Positions 34,463 through 46,810 are shown, numbered from the stretch's first letter. The stretch: DNA of 64,000 nt from Macrosoma leucophasiata (GCA_036365455.1 JAWQUS010000030.1:3720001-3784000); one strand, 5' to 3'. Translations and numbers: made by a program. Notes: a model not told the origin generated them from the sequence alone.

Positions 34463-35511
34463 AAAGTGTTTCATTTTGTTATTGTGACAGCGAGTGTGAA
34501 GAAACCTTAACAAAGCACTAATATATTTTATATAAGCGATTTAGTTCATTTAGTTCAGGTGGTTGGTTGTTGTGGTAGTGACCCTCGCTACAATGAGTCA
34601 TGATACAGCCAACCTAAAGAAAATCTATACTCTAGACGATTTTATGAAGTGTGAGTGCTGCAACAAAACAAAAAATGCACAGCGTTGACATTCAAGTTTT
34701 CACTTTTCACTATTGATATGCAACCCGTTGTTTTTTTAAATTGATAGAAAAAAAAGGTTATGCTTAACACCCCATTTACTTTTTGATTTAACAATGCTAT
34801 GTCTTCTCTGTTAAGCCATACGGAAGTTTTAGACAGTACGGAATACTACAATTATAACATTCTACTGATTGCACCCAACTTCTTGATTGTCATTTCCAAG
34901 ATTGTTTTCCGTTCACATGAAGAAAATACTTCCAAGAAATTTATTAGTTAATAGTTAATTATATTTGCTCCATGCAACCTTTCTCCATTACGATTGCAAT
35001 ACAATTTCTATCATAGGTTTTACTCAATTGAAGCAGCTTACTTGCATGATGTTTCAGTAGGAATTTATAAGTTTTTATCATGTTTGCTGTGTAACGGGAA
35101 TGCACATATTTGTAAGCCAAGCCACACAAGTTAGTGAAGTTAGAGCATGTAGAGTTAGAAACTTGGCTCTACATATATGAGATCTGAGAACTTTTTGTCA
35201 GTGCGAGCCATAAACATACATAAACTCGACTTCGCAACTTCGCATCGTGTTTCATGAAAATGTTTTCTTGTTTTTCATTTTGTGAGTAATTTTTTTTAAT
35301 CCTGTATTGACACATATTGTTTTTAAATTAGTCTAATTAATTATCTTAGTTCTGTGGATTTAAGCGATACCTATTTTTCTAAAGAGTTTTCGTGACAAAA
35401 AAAACGAATTCCTTTGAAAAGTTGTATGTATTACGTACACCATTTTCTGGTTGAATCAGGATTTTAAAAATAAAGCAGTTTTTCTATAATAATAATTCAT
35501 AATTTCTGGAC

Positions 35512-35655
35512 AGAAACATAACAACTTAGACATCACGAAAGGCAACACATATACATTAATATCTCTGATTTCTATATAGATATTTATAGGCTACAATATT
35601 TACTTACCATTAATGTGAACTGTATGCTTGTTTGCAACCTCATAAGATAAAAAAG
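35512..35655 (+). mobile_element. SINE-B 3' half, diverged
   Basis: GACAGAAACATAACAACTTA, ATTAATGTGAACTGTATGCT and TTGCAACCTCATAAGATAAA, ending in an A-rich tail. Confidence 0.65.
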
Positions 35656-35819
35656 TCTACTAAATGATATGATATTAACACCCACAAATTCAATAAACAA
35701 TGTGTAGACACAAAGTATCTACGAAATGTGTGCTTACAAGGCTAATATTCGGAACTAACAACTAGCGATGAACTGAACATACTGCGATAAACTCCCAAAG
35801 ATACTTCTATTGTCTTGTC

Positions 35820-36159
35820 AACAATGAAATTAATTGTTTTATATTATTTCGCATTAACACATGCTTGTGAAATATATTTTATTTAAAGAAAAATGGAAAG
35901 TAAAATTTGACTTCAGGCGAGACTCGAACTCGCGGCCTACTGGGAATCTAGTCCAGTTTTTCTTTCCATTTTGTAGATGGCGCTGCTGCTACCATAAAGC
36001 AATGCAATAAATTTGAAGGAAAGATTTGACAAATCGGGCAGGACTTCAGTAGCTCAATTGGAAGAGCGGCTGGACTAGATTCCCAGTAGGCCGCGAGTTC
36101 GAGTCTCGCCTAAAGTCAAATTTTTCTTTCCATTTTTCTTTAAGTAAAACAATGAAATT
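35820..36159. mobile_element. Composite inverted SINE-C insertion with one target duplication
   Basis: A 12-bp repeat AACAATGAAATT at 35820-35831 and 36148-36159 encloses three pieces. Positions 35843-35956 are an antisense 3' part of SINE-C (tail plus 48 nt of the tRNA-like domain). Positions 35957-35972 are a sense tail fragment (TTTTTCTTTCCATTTT). Positions 35973-36147 are a sense copy with leader (TAGATGGCGCTGCTG), complete tRNA-like domain (36042-36117) and tail. The tRNA-like domain has one acceptor-stem mismatch relative to copy 1. The whole unit seems to have entered in one event. Confidence 0.8.
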
Positions 36160-36840
36160 GTTCTACGTTACTAACAGGGTTATCACCAGGAAACCTTTGC
36201 GATAGCCATAGCACACTTAATTTTATTGCTTCGATGCATTCTTGGTTACTAAAATAGTCTTATCTCCACCCCTCGTGCGAGGTTCAGAGGAAGTGACGTC
36301 AGAGGACTGTCATGGCGCCTAAGATAAACAAAGAGCTCCTTTTATGGTTATCTCAGAAGAGTATATCGTGTAAGATAAAACATAATTGTATTTAATAGTT
36401 CATATGTTTCTACTCAGTTCTTCGGTACGAATATTTATTTGTCCATGCGATATATCATCGAAATCATCAATAAACCAAGTAGGCAGTCGTCTTCATGAAC
36501 ACAGTTAATAAGCAATTGTACGTACAATCATTGCGGCAAATTGCCTGCAGAGATACAGCAATAACGATGCTTGAGAAAGCCCAAAATGACTTTCTAAACT
36601 AGGATATTAAACGGTTTCAATTATCTTAAGTAATTACCGTGTCTAATCCGAGAACAACAGAAGAGGAGTATGGCTATTAAGAGCCAATGTTTCTCAACGC
36701 AAACAAAGTGAAATATCAGTGAGCAATTGCGAAAATTTAAGAAACATCAGATGGGGTCACAGTGGCAGGCTTTCTTGTAATCTCTTCACACTCTGTCGAT
36801 TGCTGGACGAAGGTGTCTATTGGTATGTCATTGTTTAGAG

Positions 36841-37102
36841 CAGCGTTTCTTAACCTTCGGTTTAAGAAACTGAAACAAACACCCGCGACCGAACGTCGGG
36901 ACGCGAGAATTTTTATAAGACATGCACCATTCCTTCAACTCTCCTGATGTTGCAATAAATGTTCAGAGGCGAAAGGTAACCGCTTTCCATAATGGCCCGT
37001 CTGCTTGTCTGTCAATCCTTTGATATCATGAAACCATTCACTGCTATCCTGACATCCTCTGCATGGCAACATGGTCGCGAGCTTCAAAGTTAAGAACCGC
37101 TG
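36841..37102. mobile_element. 262-bp hAT-like MITE
   Basis: The ends are CAGCGTTTCTTAACCTTCGG (36841) and, inverted, CAGCGGTTCTTAACTTTGAA (37102). Both fit the hAT CAGNG pattern, and both continue to a GCGACC motif. The 8-bp flanks (GTTTAGAG and AAAGGTTG) do not match, so the insertion is old or its edges are altered. Internal short frames are meaningless. Confidence 0.6.
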
Positions 37103-37227
37103 AAAGGTTGCAAAGTTGGATATATACTGCGGAAACCGGTCTATGCTTGGATTCTCATCCAAGTTACTGCCTTGACATTATTTTAACTCCTGCTTTGTCT
37201 TAAATGCCATCATCATTATAATATATC

Positions 37228-37335
37228 CACAAGTGAGATACAAGCTTACAGTTCAGATGGGTGACAAGAGTAGACAAAAGATTACATTACAAACCATTGA
37301 TCTCAATGACGACGCGTTGCCACCCATGAGTCTAT
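37228..37335 (-). mobile_element. SINE-B fragment, antisense
   Basis: GATACAAGCTTACAGTTCAG, ATGGGTGACAAG and GATCTCAATGACGACGCG then TTGCCACCCATGAG. Confidence 0.45.
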
Positions 37336-37445
37336 TGTAGCAATTGAATCTTTGAGTCTCTCTACGACTAGATTGGTAAGCTCTAAGAAAGGTCCAGCCA
37401 AAATGAAATTCAATCAAAATTATAATTTGATAAAGATATGTTTTT

Positions 37446-37590
37446 ACGCAATGAAGATGACATGCAAACATGCAGTTTTCATGACTGGTAAGTGGCTTAC
37501 TGACTTCTGCACCCTAAATACATCTAGGTATACAAAAAAATTGTTTAGATGTCATCCTTGACGCCTAAGTTGTTTTGCCTCTGCGTAAAA
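37446..37590 (-). mobile_element. SINE-B fragment, antisense
   Basis: GCAATGAAGATGACATGCAA, ATGCAGTTTTCATGACTGG and GACGCCTAAGTTGTTTTGCC then TCTGCG. Confidence 0.5.
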
Positions 37591-39322
37591 CATTACGAAA
37601 CCACATTAATGGTTAACTTCAAATTGTGCAACAATAAACATAAAAAAATGAAACAAATTTAAACAACCGTTGAGCTGATCTCTATTAAGGTTTTGGAGTG
37701 TACATCGTGTAGTTTTTGTTTGTACTGCAATTAAGCATTGGCTACAAGAAATGTCAGCAACTTTCCTTCATTTTACGGTTTCATTGATCACGAACTACCG
37801 CGCATCAATGCTTGGCTAGTTTGATAGCTCTCGCCACAACACACTTCCCCAAATAGCGGAGTTAAATGCCATAATTATTACGCTTCGTCGGCAGGTTGAC
37901 TATCGCAGTATGTGGGACATGTTTAGAAGTACGTTTGTATCCACTTTGTGTTGTTTCTCAATCGCTTTCTCCATAGATAATGTTGACATTACTTTATTTG
38001 ATGAAACTAAGGTAACTTTAAAAAATATTATACTACCAAATTATGAATGTCATTGACGTTTTGTATAAATGAAATAAACTCTCATCGTCTAAAAATGTAA
38101 TGTAGAATGTTTGTTGTGTTGAAATTAAAACAAAATTGTAGTTATACTTATTAGAGTATATTTTTACGAAGCGCGCACTCCGACACAAAGCAACAGTCTG
38201 AGGATAGTTGCTAAACCTTTCACTTAAAAAATAAATAATAATTCGGAAAAAATAAAAACTCTTCACAGAAAAAAAAATTTTTTTTCTTAAGAGCCAACCA
38301 GGAAATAATAAATCTTGTACATTATATTTTAAAAGTAGGCAAACATTTTGTGTTTTAGATCTGTATATTAAATTTGTTAAGTTCTTACGTCAAGTATCTA
38401 ACAAATAAAAAACAAAAGTTCGCTTAATTCTCAGTTACCAAGGTAATTCTAAGAATACAGAAAAACTACTAAGTTAAATTAGTGATGGGTTTTCAAGCTA
38501 TGTCGCTTAACAACTGTACGTTCATGCTTTACGTACATCATGAAACATGAGCAAATAACTTTATTTTGCTATCTATTTATTATAAAAATATTACTAGACT
38601 ATGTATGTACGAGTATGTATGTTTGAAATAAAAATAGTTGAAGGCAGGGTTGAATATAGGCTACTCTTTTCATTAATCACGCCTGATACAATATAAAATA
38701 GCGGATGAAAATTTGTTTGGAAATCTCTTCATTTTTGTTCCAAATTCCACGATGACCAAGTCGCGGTAAAAACTAGTTAAAAAATAAGGAAGATTCACAG
38801 TTGTATGAAATATTATTTTATAACTCCACACGTAACAGCTTCTTGCTTATCTTATTGCACTTTTGCACTGCTTACACTTTGTTTTTCCCACACATGTTTT
38901 ACATAACGCCTACTGATTAATTAAATCAGTGAAGGAATATCACCTTTACACATCAAGGGTACGTACTCGTATAAGCACCATCGTTCTAATTTAAATATCC
39001 GTGGTTTCACTCTACCGCGTTCCGGTTTGTATTCACGACTCCTAATTAAATGATCTTTTGCTTTGTTCATATATTTTGTAGTATTTATAGTGACAAATAA
39101 ACTTGTAAGTAACAATAAAATTGAGTAACGTTACAGAATTTTGCCATAAGTCTCCCGCTTCTTACACAAAGACAACGGGAAGCCAAAGAAGGCTTGAAAT
39201 CGTATATATCTATTATTATTAATTTATTAAAAAAACACAATTTTTCAAACACTCAAACATGACTACATGCCTTTATATAATTTTATTGTTAATGCAGAAA
39301 TATGTATATGGATGTTCGTTTG

Positions 39323-39570
39323 ATTTCTGACTGAGCCACCGGCCGCGGCGGACCGGAGTAGGGGACTAGCCATAGCGTTTATTACCGATGCAAAACAGTC
39401 TGTCATTTTTGCGGGGGGGTAATTCGTGTGACACACACACACACACTACAAAAATCGCCTATTACTACGAAACTCACACCTTGACTTTAACAAAATACAT
39501 AAACAATTTCAAGCACACATTTAAACATGTAGGCCGCGGCCGGTGACACGAGTTGTTCTATGGTTTCTGA
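39323..39570. mobile_element. hAT-type MITE, copy 3 (CATAGAGCAAC family)
   Basis: The element is at 39331-39562. The left end is shortened (CTGAGCCACCGGCCGCGG) and the right end reads GACACGAGTTGTTCTATG. The flanks ATTTCTGA and GTTTCTGA form a 7/8 duplication. It contains an extra (CA)n tract (GTGTGACACACACACAC) not seen in copy 1. Confidence 0.8.
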
Positions 39571-40039
39571 AAAAAAATTTTTAAAAAGCCAATTTGGAGT
39601 CTTGGGCCTACCAGATTTGCCACAACTAACACACCATGATTGTTTATTTTACAATATTCTTACTTACATGACCATCATGCATAATTAACTAAACGTATGT
39701 AACGAGTGAGTATGCCGACAAGCCACAACAAACAACGCACAAATCATTATCACGACGTAAAAAGGGTCTCAACTTCCTCATGAGTCACTTTTCACCGATA
39801 AACGGTTATGTTTGTAAAGTGTGTTATCACCGAACGATTATCAGACGGCGAGACGACACGAAAATTAGGTTTTAAATGCAATAAAAATAAAGATTTTTAA
39901 TCTATTGCTGGATAGGAAGTAGAGTTCGAAAGATTAAGAAGTAGGAAGTATTCTGTGGCTTGAGTCCAGGGTTAACCAAGTCGAATGTGAAGTGAAATTA
40001 AAATCAACATGAGATTTGTTTAAATGTTAAGAACGATAT

Positions 40040-40605
40040 TGCTTATATACCTATAGTTCACATTGATGTAACTTAATGCGTAGGTAAGTAGGAGAAAAAA
40101 GAGGAAAATTAGCGGTCTGTGTGTAGATGCGTTCTCACTTACCACTCCAAGGACCTTAGTTCTTTTGTTTGTGCAAAATTATAAAGTAACTTCACGCCTG
40201 TAATCCCCGAAGGGGTAGGCAGAGGTAAATGTATGTATTCAATCATACATGTAAACACCCACGATTCGCCGGTTACGTTTTAGCCCATGTAACAGGTGGC
40301 GAACCTATTGACGTCTCCGGGCACATTACCAAAGTTCGAGGTACTGGGAAACTTCCAGAAAATGGAAAAATCACAATAGAACCAGAGATAAAGGTACTCA
40401 TGAATTTTACATCGTTATCTCTAATATCCTCTGACCCGGAAATCGAACCCAGGACCCCAGCGTAGTTGTAGTGGCCTGCTACCACTAGGCTACCGAGGCA
40501 GTGCAAAATTATAGAGCCACGCATTAGCATCTAACCAAAACATAATACTAATACTAGATCGCGATACGCCACTGAGCTCCTTCACTGAGAAACTACCACT
40601 CGTAT
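40040..40605 (-). mobile_element. SINE-B, antisense, interrupted by SINE-A
   Basis: The left part at 40040-40170 (GTTCACATTGATGTAACTTA, GTAGATGCGTTCTCAC, CCAAGGACCTTAG) and the right part at 40514-40605 (GCCACGCATTAGCATC, CGATACGCCACTGAGCTCC, AACTACCACTCG) are the two halves of one old copy. Confidence 0.65.
40171..40513 (-). mobile_element. SINE-A nested in SINE-B, with 13-bp target duplication
   Basis: The antisense element at 40184-40500 is flanked by GTGCAAAATTATA at 40171-40183 and 40501-40513. It is complete from GTAACTTCACGCCTGTAATC to CTAGGCTACCGAGGCA. Small indels set it apart from the youngest copies. Confidence 0.92.
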
Positions 40606-41333
40606 TTAAAAAAAAAATTGAAAAGAAATAAAAAATAATAATAAAAGTTCAGAATTTGTCATGATAGCGATTTTACAAATTATTCAGGACTTCCCTTGTA
40701 CATTAAGAGATGAAGTAATGCGTTACTCTTTCTATCCGAAAGATCCGGTCCGGTTACGGATATACAAATATTTCGGATATCCGATAGTGAATGATAACTG
40801 ATACAATTTTTATTCTATACTAATTTCTTAATATTAATCTTGCGCTATCAAGAGCTTTTCAGTGGTTGTATAATTTAAAGTTTTTAGATAATTAGTAATT
40901 GTTTTCTTATATTGATGCCTTGTTAATTGATTTAGATTTACTATGTTTCTGGCTAAGTCTATTGGAATAAAGGGACCTAGAAATCCGCAAACCTTTGTGC
41001 AAAGGCTGTTTTACATTTTATGACATTAAAAACCTTGTCTTTTCTCCTTTTTGTTAACTCTGCAGCAACATACCTACTTATGTTGATCTAGCGTTAAAAG
41101 TAATATAAACAACTGTCTAACACAAAGAGCACTAGTTTCGATGTTGGTCAAAACTTGATCAAATTGTGAAACACAGGTAAAGTGCGAAAGAGATAACGCT
41201 CTACGAACTCGAAATAAACCGAAGTCTCCTTCCTAAGGTCGATATACAATACTTATTTCTTTTTGGATACTGTACATTGATTTGAACCTTACCAATTTGC
41301 CTTAGGTACCTATACCACAGTATAATTAATAGA

Positions 41334-41670
41334 CACGTTCTTTAACTGCCTCAGTAGCGTAGTGGTAGCAGGCCACTACTATTGCGCTGGAGGTCCTGGG
41401 TTCGATTCCCAGGTCGGGGACTATCAGAGATAACGGTTTAAAATCCTTTATCTCTGCTTCTTTTGGGATTTTTCCATTTTCTGGAATTTTCCCAGTACCC
41501 CGGAGTGTGGTAATGTGCCCGGAGATGGCAACAGGTTCGCCACCTGTTACATGGGCCAAAAATGTAACCGGCGAGTCGTGGGTGTTTGCATGTATGATTT
41601 AATGCATGCATTTACCTCTGCCTACCCCTTTGGGGATTACAGGCGTGAAGTTACGTCGTCACGTTCTTTA
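41334..41670 (+). mobile_element. SINE-A, full length, with 11-bp target duplication
   Basis: The sense element at 41345-41659 is flanked by CACGTTCTTTA at 41334-41344 and 41660-41670. It runs from ACTGCCTCAGTAGCGTAGTG (box A region) and GGTTCGATTCCC (box B) to GCGTGAAGTTACG. Confidence 0.93.
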
Positions 41671-42077
41671 GATTGCGCTAGTATCAACTGATTGCCAAGT
41701 TCCTAATTTCGTAGTTCCCCGAATAACGTACCAATTCGATAAAACCGATTACAATGTTTACACAGACAGATATCGACTTATAAGAAAAACAATGTTATCA
41801 GTTATTATCACAATTGTTTTCACACAACAGATTATTAATAGAATGAAAATACTGTTTTTTAAATTACGTAGGTACTTATGCGGTCAGTGTTATTTTCAGA
41901 CTTATCATGTCTTTATTTTAATTTAAAAGATTTAGGGGATTTTAACTATTGACAGTCACAGAATGTGTCTATTTTAGAAGTGCTTTTAAAATAGTATCAC
42001 ATATCACATTTTGTGTCATGTCATACTTATCATATTTTTTTTTGTTATTATAATCTCTAACTCACACATCTATAGCC

Positions 42078-42418
42078 ACTCAGCAAAAATTAAGAGAGTT
42101 TCGCTGGGAGGTGTTAATGCATCCGCCGTATAGTCCTGACCTTGCACCTTCAGATTTCCACCTGTTTCGGTCTCTTCAGAATTCTTCATGCAATGTTAGG
42201 TTAACATCACGAGAGGACTGCCAAATCCACTTGTCGCGGTATTTTGATGAGAAGTCCCAAAATTTTTATAGCAATGGGATCATGTCCCTACCTACAAGAT
42301 GGCAAAAGGTTATCGAACACAATGGTATATACATACTTTAGTTAAATTTAAATAAACTATATTAAAAAATGTTTTGAATTATCTTAAAAAATGCGAAGAA
42401 ACTTTTTCCCCAACCTTA
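42078..42418 (+). pseudogene. mariner transposase, 3' remnant with right terminal repeat
   Basis: The frame reads TQQKLREFRWEVLMHPPYSP, then DLAPSDFHLF, and later LPTRWQKVIEHNG before a stop at 42339-42341. This is the C-terminal third of a mariner (DD34D) transposase, a cut-and-paste enzyme that inserts at TA. PYSPDLAPSDFHLF carries the third catalytic aspartate and is intact here. The right terminal repeat follows at 42391-42416 (minus strand AGGTTGGGGAAAAAGTTTCT), next to a TA. The left two-thirds, with the DNA-binding domain and the first two aspartates, are missing, so the copy is dead. Confidence 0.88.
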
Positions 42419-42600
42419 TTTAATGGCACATAGCTGAATGTTGCTTACATTGATTAATAATTATAAACATCTAAGTAACTATATAACAAAAACAATCATC
42501 GCTGCATCTGCGCCTAGAATTCGTCTTGATGTAGGTTAAGCATAAGATATTTTGGTTCCGTGCCAAAATAACGGAGCCGTACCTACATTACCATATAACC

Positions 42601-42710
42601 TACATGAATCAGAATCAGAATCAGAATCAGAAACTCATTTATTCATTTAGGGTGACAGGCACCTCTTATGACACGTCAAAAACAAACAAAATAAATTAAA
42701 GCGAATAACA
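42601..42710 (-). mobile_element. LINE-type 3' end with (GATTCT)n tail, antisense
   Basis: On the minus strand the sequence ends AATAAATGAGTTTCTGATTC followed by further TGATTC units. A polyadenylation-like signal followed by a hexamer repeat is characteristic of a LINE 3' terminus. The upstream body is AT-rich and was not identified. Confidence 0.45.
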
Positions 42711-43663
42711 ATTGATATACATGTCAAACAAGATAAAAAATATATGTAAAGTCAAGTATATCACTAAGATAAAACTAAATGTCATAAACTAATGTAAAAA
42801 GTATATCAGTAAAATGTCTCTTTTCCCCTTTACAAACTGATAACAAAGAGTAAAAAGAAAAGAAAAAGAGTCATTCTTTGTCATTCACCGGCAAAGTTCC
42901 AAAGGCCAATATGATCCATGAAACATAACAGCCTTGAATACTTACGATTGACAAGATAGGTAACGAGGTGTCTAAGCCCTCAGACTAGCCCTCATTTTTT
43001 TATTTAAAAAATGAGTGCCAGGCTGCGGAATACGCTTATTATTTTCTGTTTTTTCTACTTCGACGTATAAATATGTATCCACTAATTACCTACTCAGTTA
43101 TCAAAAAAAAAGCAAAGCTCTAAGCCGAGGTTCAGACCTCAAAAGGTCTGTTTCCCTTAAGCACTTGCTTATAGTATATTTAGTAATTTTAATGACTTTG
43201 ATTAAACTCAGAATTTTCTCCAATGCAAAAACCCAATATCACTTACCTACTCCTCGATTTAAGAATCGAAACCTCAATTTGGGGATTAAACTCCCAACCT
43301 CAGGGCTCGAGGTGAATAAAATAAATATAAGTATCTACGATCAGACGAGCAAAACAATAAAACATTAGGTAAACAACTAAATCTTAGTCAGTAGACAGAA
43401 GCCCAGCAAGTACACTCCTAGCAACCTTGCCTCCTTTGTTAATCTATTACCGCTGCAGGCACGTAAAACCTCGTAAGTGCAGTTTTAATGGAATTAAAAT
43501 AAGCATAGCAATTTAATTCAGTCACATCGCATGCGTTTTACAAATAAAAAAATAAAACAAAAAGTAACGCTAGTGACATAAATAATGAAGAACTATGATA
43601 GTTGTTTATAGCTTTGTGTAGATCACGTGTAAATTTTCATAGACCGCAAAAAAATTATATATT

Positions 43664-43720
43664 TTTTTTCTCCTATCCCAAGGTTTAAAAGGGGAGAAAA
43701 TATGAAGAAATTGTTAGGAC
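43664..43720 (+). mobile_element. Fragment of the GCCGGGTCAGCTAG-type Helitron-like element
   Basis: CCTATCCCAAGGTTTAAAAG then GGGAGAAAATATGAAGAAA corresponds to the middle of the element at 4023-4277. Confidence 0.45.
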
Positions 43721-43731
43721 AAACTTTTTAT

Positions 43732-44010
43732 TGGTGGTAGAGCTCCAGTGACGGAGCTCACGGGCGTAGGCACCACCGCATTACCTAATTTACTTGCCGC
43801 TAAATGGTAGTGTTCAGCACAATCGTGTTTCGGGCAGGTGGTAATGTACGGCCCTGTAATTTCCGGCACAGAGGCATAACACCTTAGGCCTCAGGGGTGG
43901 TAACGCATCTGCATTTTGGCCTTGGTCTTCATGTGAGTGTCTATATGCTGCAGTCATCACTTAACATCAATGTGAACTGCATGCTTGTTTGCCACTTCCA
44001 TTACATAAAA
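43732..44010 (+). mobile_element. SINE-B, full length
   Basis: The copy runs from TGGTGGTAGAGCTCCAGTGA to CTTCCATTACATAAAA with all internal blocks. It is one of the best copies for building a consensus. Confidence 0.87.
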
Positions 44011-44019
44011 TACTTAGTC

Positions 44020-44095
44020 GTACTAAACTTTGGGCGTTGTTGGTGAACTGGTTAGACTAACTGGCTGGGCTTATGGAATGGGATCCGACACCTTA
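44020..44095 (+). repeat. Diverged copy of the 6955 GC-rich repeat
   Basis: AAACTTTGGGCGTTGTTGGT, AACTGGCTGGGCTTATGGAA and TGGGATCCGACACC align with 6962-7040. Confidence 0.55.
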
Positions 44096-44952
44096 ATTCA
44101 AAAATTAGATAAGCAAAAACCAAACATTGAACTATAAAAACAAATACAATGCATATTATGTTTTGTTGCAAAAGACAGAGGTTACAAGGTTGTGGTCTAA
44201 TCGCATAACAATGACCTATATGCGCAGTTAGAACAATACGCGAGCGCGTTGACAACGTGACGTGTCATTGTTGACGACATTTGGAGCATAACCGAAAAAC
44301 GCTCGCTGTAACTATATATCTGAGTTCATAAGTACATTTATGTCCATAAACTGGTCGCATAATGTACTTAGGTATAGAACTCACCAACTCAAAGCACTAC
44401 CGCATTGCCTATCTAATTCGGCGCTATCACGTACCTAATGGTAAATACTAGGTACATAAAGATATAAAAGTATAGCAAAGCTGGGTCATGACTTATATGA
44501 CCCAAGAGTACTTAGCTACGTATTACATTGATGTCCGGTGTCTGAGATTCTTTTGACTATTATTAAGTTTAGTAGTAACTAGTAAACTGTTGTGTTTCTG
44601 ATCAACACGGAATTTAAAGTAAAGGTAAGGGTTCGTCGGTGCCTTATTTATACTTACCTACTTACACTTCAACCTTAAATTTGACGTTTCGTTTTCTTAG
44701 CTTCACGGAAAGAAATAAGATATAAAGATTTTATAGAGGTTTATTGAAAATAAAATACTAACAAAAAGGTTCATTTTAAGGCAATTGTACTTAAAACAAA
44801 TCTAATAAGATGATCGTCAAAAGTAGAATTTAGAAACACTATGACAGCTTAACTTTTCTCTTTAATGAACTAATAGAGCTAAGGAAGCATACCTCTGAGA
44901 AAAAGTCAGAGATCAGACATGAGCGTAAAACAAGAGATTGTTTTACGGAGAT

Positions 44953-45014
44953 GCAAGTATACATCAGTTTCAATGTAACTGTACCCTTGCTTGCCACTTT
45001 AATGACATAAAAAA
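44953..45014 (+). mobile_element. SINE-B 3' fragment
   Basis: ACATCAGTTTCAATGTAACT, CTTGCTTGCCACTTTAATGA and CATAAAAAA. The 106-codon frame that starts here is accidental. Confidence 0.5.
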
Positions 45015-46689
45015 TACACTAAGTACACACATATATGAAGTTATATGGAGTTCAGAAAAGTGCATTGTTCGTTGGAGTTTTGAAAAGTGCATTGTCCTGT
45101 CCACAGATTATCTAAGAACAATACGGGTCCGTGGTATGCGGGTGCTAGTTCGTTGGCCCAGATGTTTTCACAGAATAAATTGGGACATAGCAAGTAAGAT
45201 GTTTTTTAATTCTGGGTCCTGGAGTTCAGCCGGAAATGTTAGGATTTTAGGACCATAGATAACACAGATAATATTTTAGGCATTATAACTGGGGACTGCT
45301 ACCAGCAAACCAACGCATTAGGATGAAATATGCAATAAAAATATGATGCGATCTGCAAAATTTGCTTTTCAGTCACAGCTGTGTTTGTTATCTAATCAAT
45401 AGAATACTTTTAATTAGTTCTCCTACTAACCTGAAATTTAACACCAGACGATAAAACTAATCAATTTTATTGCGATAACATTTGGGGAAAGTCCGCAATA
45501 TACTATCGTTGTTATTATCAATTCTGATTGTTGAAAACAAACAATGTGAACACATGTTTAAATGGAATAAGACCGATAATTTCTTTTATCTAGTTTCGTG
45601 TTATTTGGACTTCCTTGAAATATTTTGGAGGTCTTGTTTTGACTCCATATTAGATTAATTGAATGATAATTTTAATACATAATTTTTTAAACTTAAATAA
45701 TTTATAATTTTAACAGCAATATCATTATAATTTCACGAATCTGCAACACTCATGAAGATATTTTGGTCTCATAGGTATGTTGTTATAGATTTTTTCCTGG
45801 AGGACATGGATTTCGACTGTTTGTGTAAATCTTGTCACTGTCTTGTCTTCCAAGAATTTTACCAGGAACTGTTCCTGGTAAGAGTTCCTTTTACGATTCA
45901 CTTGTAAATGTGTAAATGAATTTCTAATGACCCTTTGTAAAGTTAAGGATTTATTTCTTTTTCTACGGACTTCCTACTGATCAATTCTAATATTATCTAT
46001 ACTATACTTTCTACTACTTATTTGCATTTTATTCGGTGATTTATTTATGGATAATACTAATAATACCTCGTCAATTGCTGCCAAATAAAAAAGAAAAATA
46101 TCGATACACCAACAGAGGAGAAAATTTATGTTTAAAAAGATATTACACGATAAGAATATGAATACACAGAAGTAACATCCAAATTTCGATTGGTTTCTAT
46201 TATGTGATTACTTCATGCTATGCCTATGTGTAATATTAACTTTATCTAAAATCGCCCAAAAAAATATAATGAACTGGAAACTGTCTCCAAAGAAACCGTT
46301 CTTCCATCATGTTTGTGTTAAACATGTCATTTAACCCAAATATTGACAACGGTCATACCATCATTGACTATGCAATGCATTGAGAATGACCGTAATGTGT
46401 TACGTGTCGCCAATTTTTACGCAATCATTGCGACAATTCCGTTTAGATATGCGTGTTTACATTGTCGCGATGTCAAATGCGTGAGCTCGTGCGTTTGAAA
46501 CTGTATAAGTTATGATAATTTTATAATTTATTTCCTAGGATATGATCGTTTGTTCAAGTAACTTTGTAGTATTTCACGCGTTCACGTTATTTTTTAACTT
46601 ATGTGAATACTTTGCAGTCATGGTGGTATCTGACCATTTACCTAGGGAACATGTTCGTTTTCTTTAAACTATGATATAAAGAAAAAAGG

Positions 46690-46810
46690 AAGCTGAAAAG
46701 CGATCGAAACGTCGTCATTGTATTGATTTTTTAAATAATTATTGTACGTGAGATAAATCCCAAGAACTGTTTTATTTCAATGAGTGTAACTGGCGAAAAT
46801 TGAAGGAAAT
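46690..46810 (+). repeat. Second copy of the AAGCGACC...ACGTCG repeat
   Basis: GGAAGCTGAAAAGCGATCGA, AACGTCGTC and TTTTATTTCAATGAGTGTAA correspond to 30375-30485. Confidence 0.55.

Noticed and set aside
36285..36320. TGACGTCA as a CRE-type enhancer
   Set aside because: A single 8-bp match in 64 kb has little weight without supporting sites or conservation.
40229..40465. Recurring frames over SINE-A copies (also at 41326, 48233, 56172 and 59634)
   Set aside because: They recur because the SINE recurs. SINEs are non-coding, and the frames break in diverged copies.
42601..42632. GAATCA repeats considered as a CRISPR-like or regulatory array
   Set aside because: They are contiguous hexamers without spacers next to a polyadenylation-like signal, best read as a LINE tail.
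43015..43368. 117-codon plus-strand frame
   Set aside because: It is rich in K, N, I and S, as expected from random AT-rich DNA. No motif or splice sites.
44938..45258. 106-codon plus-strand frame with an internal repeat (SEKCIV / FEKCIV)
   Set aside because: It starts within a SINE-B tail, and the repetition comes from a short DNA duplication (GAAAAGTGCATTGT). No domain is seen.
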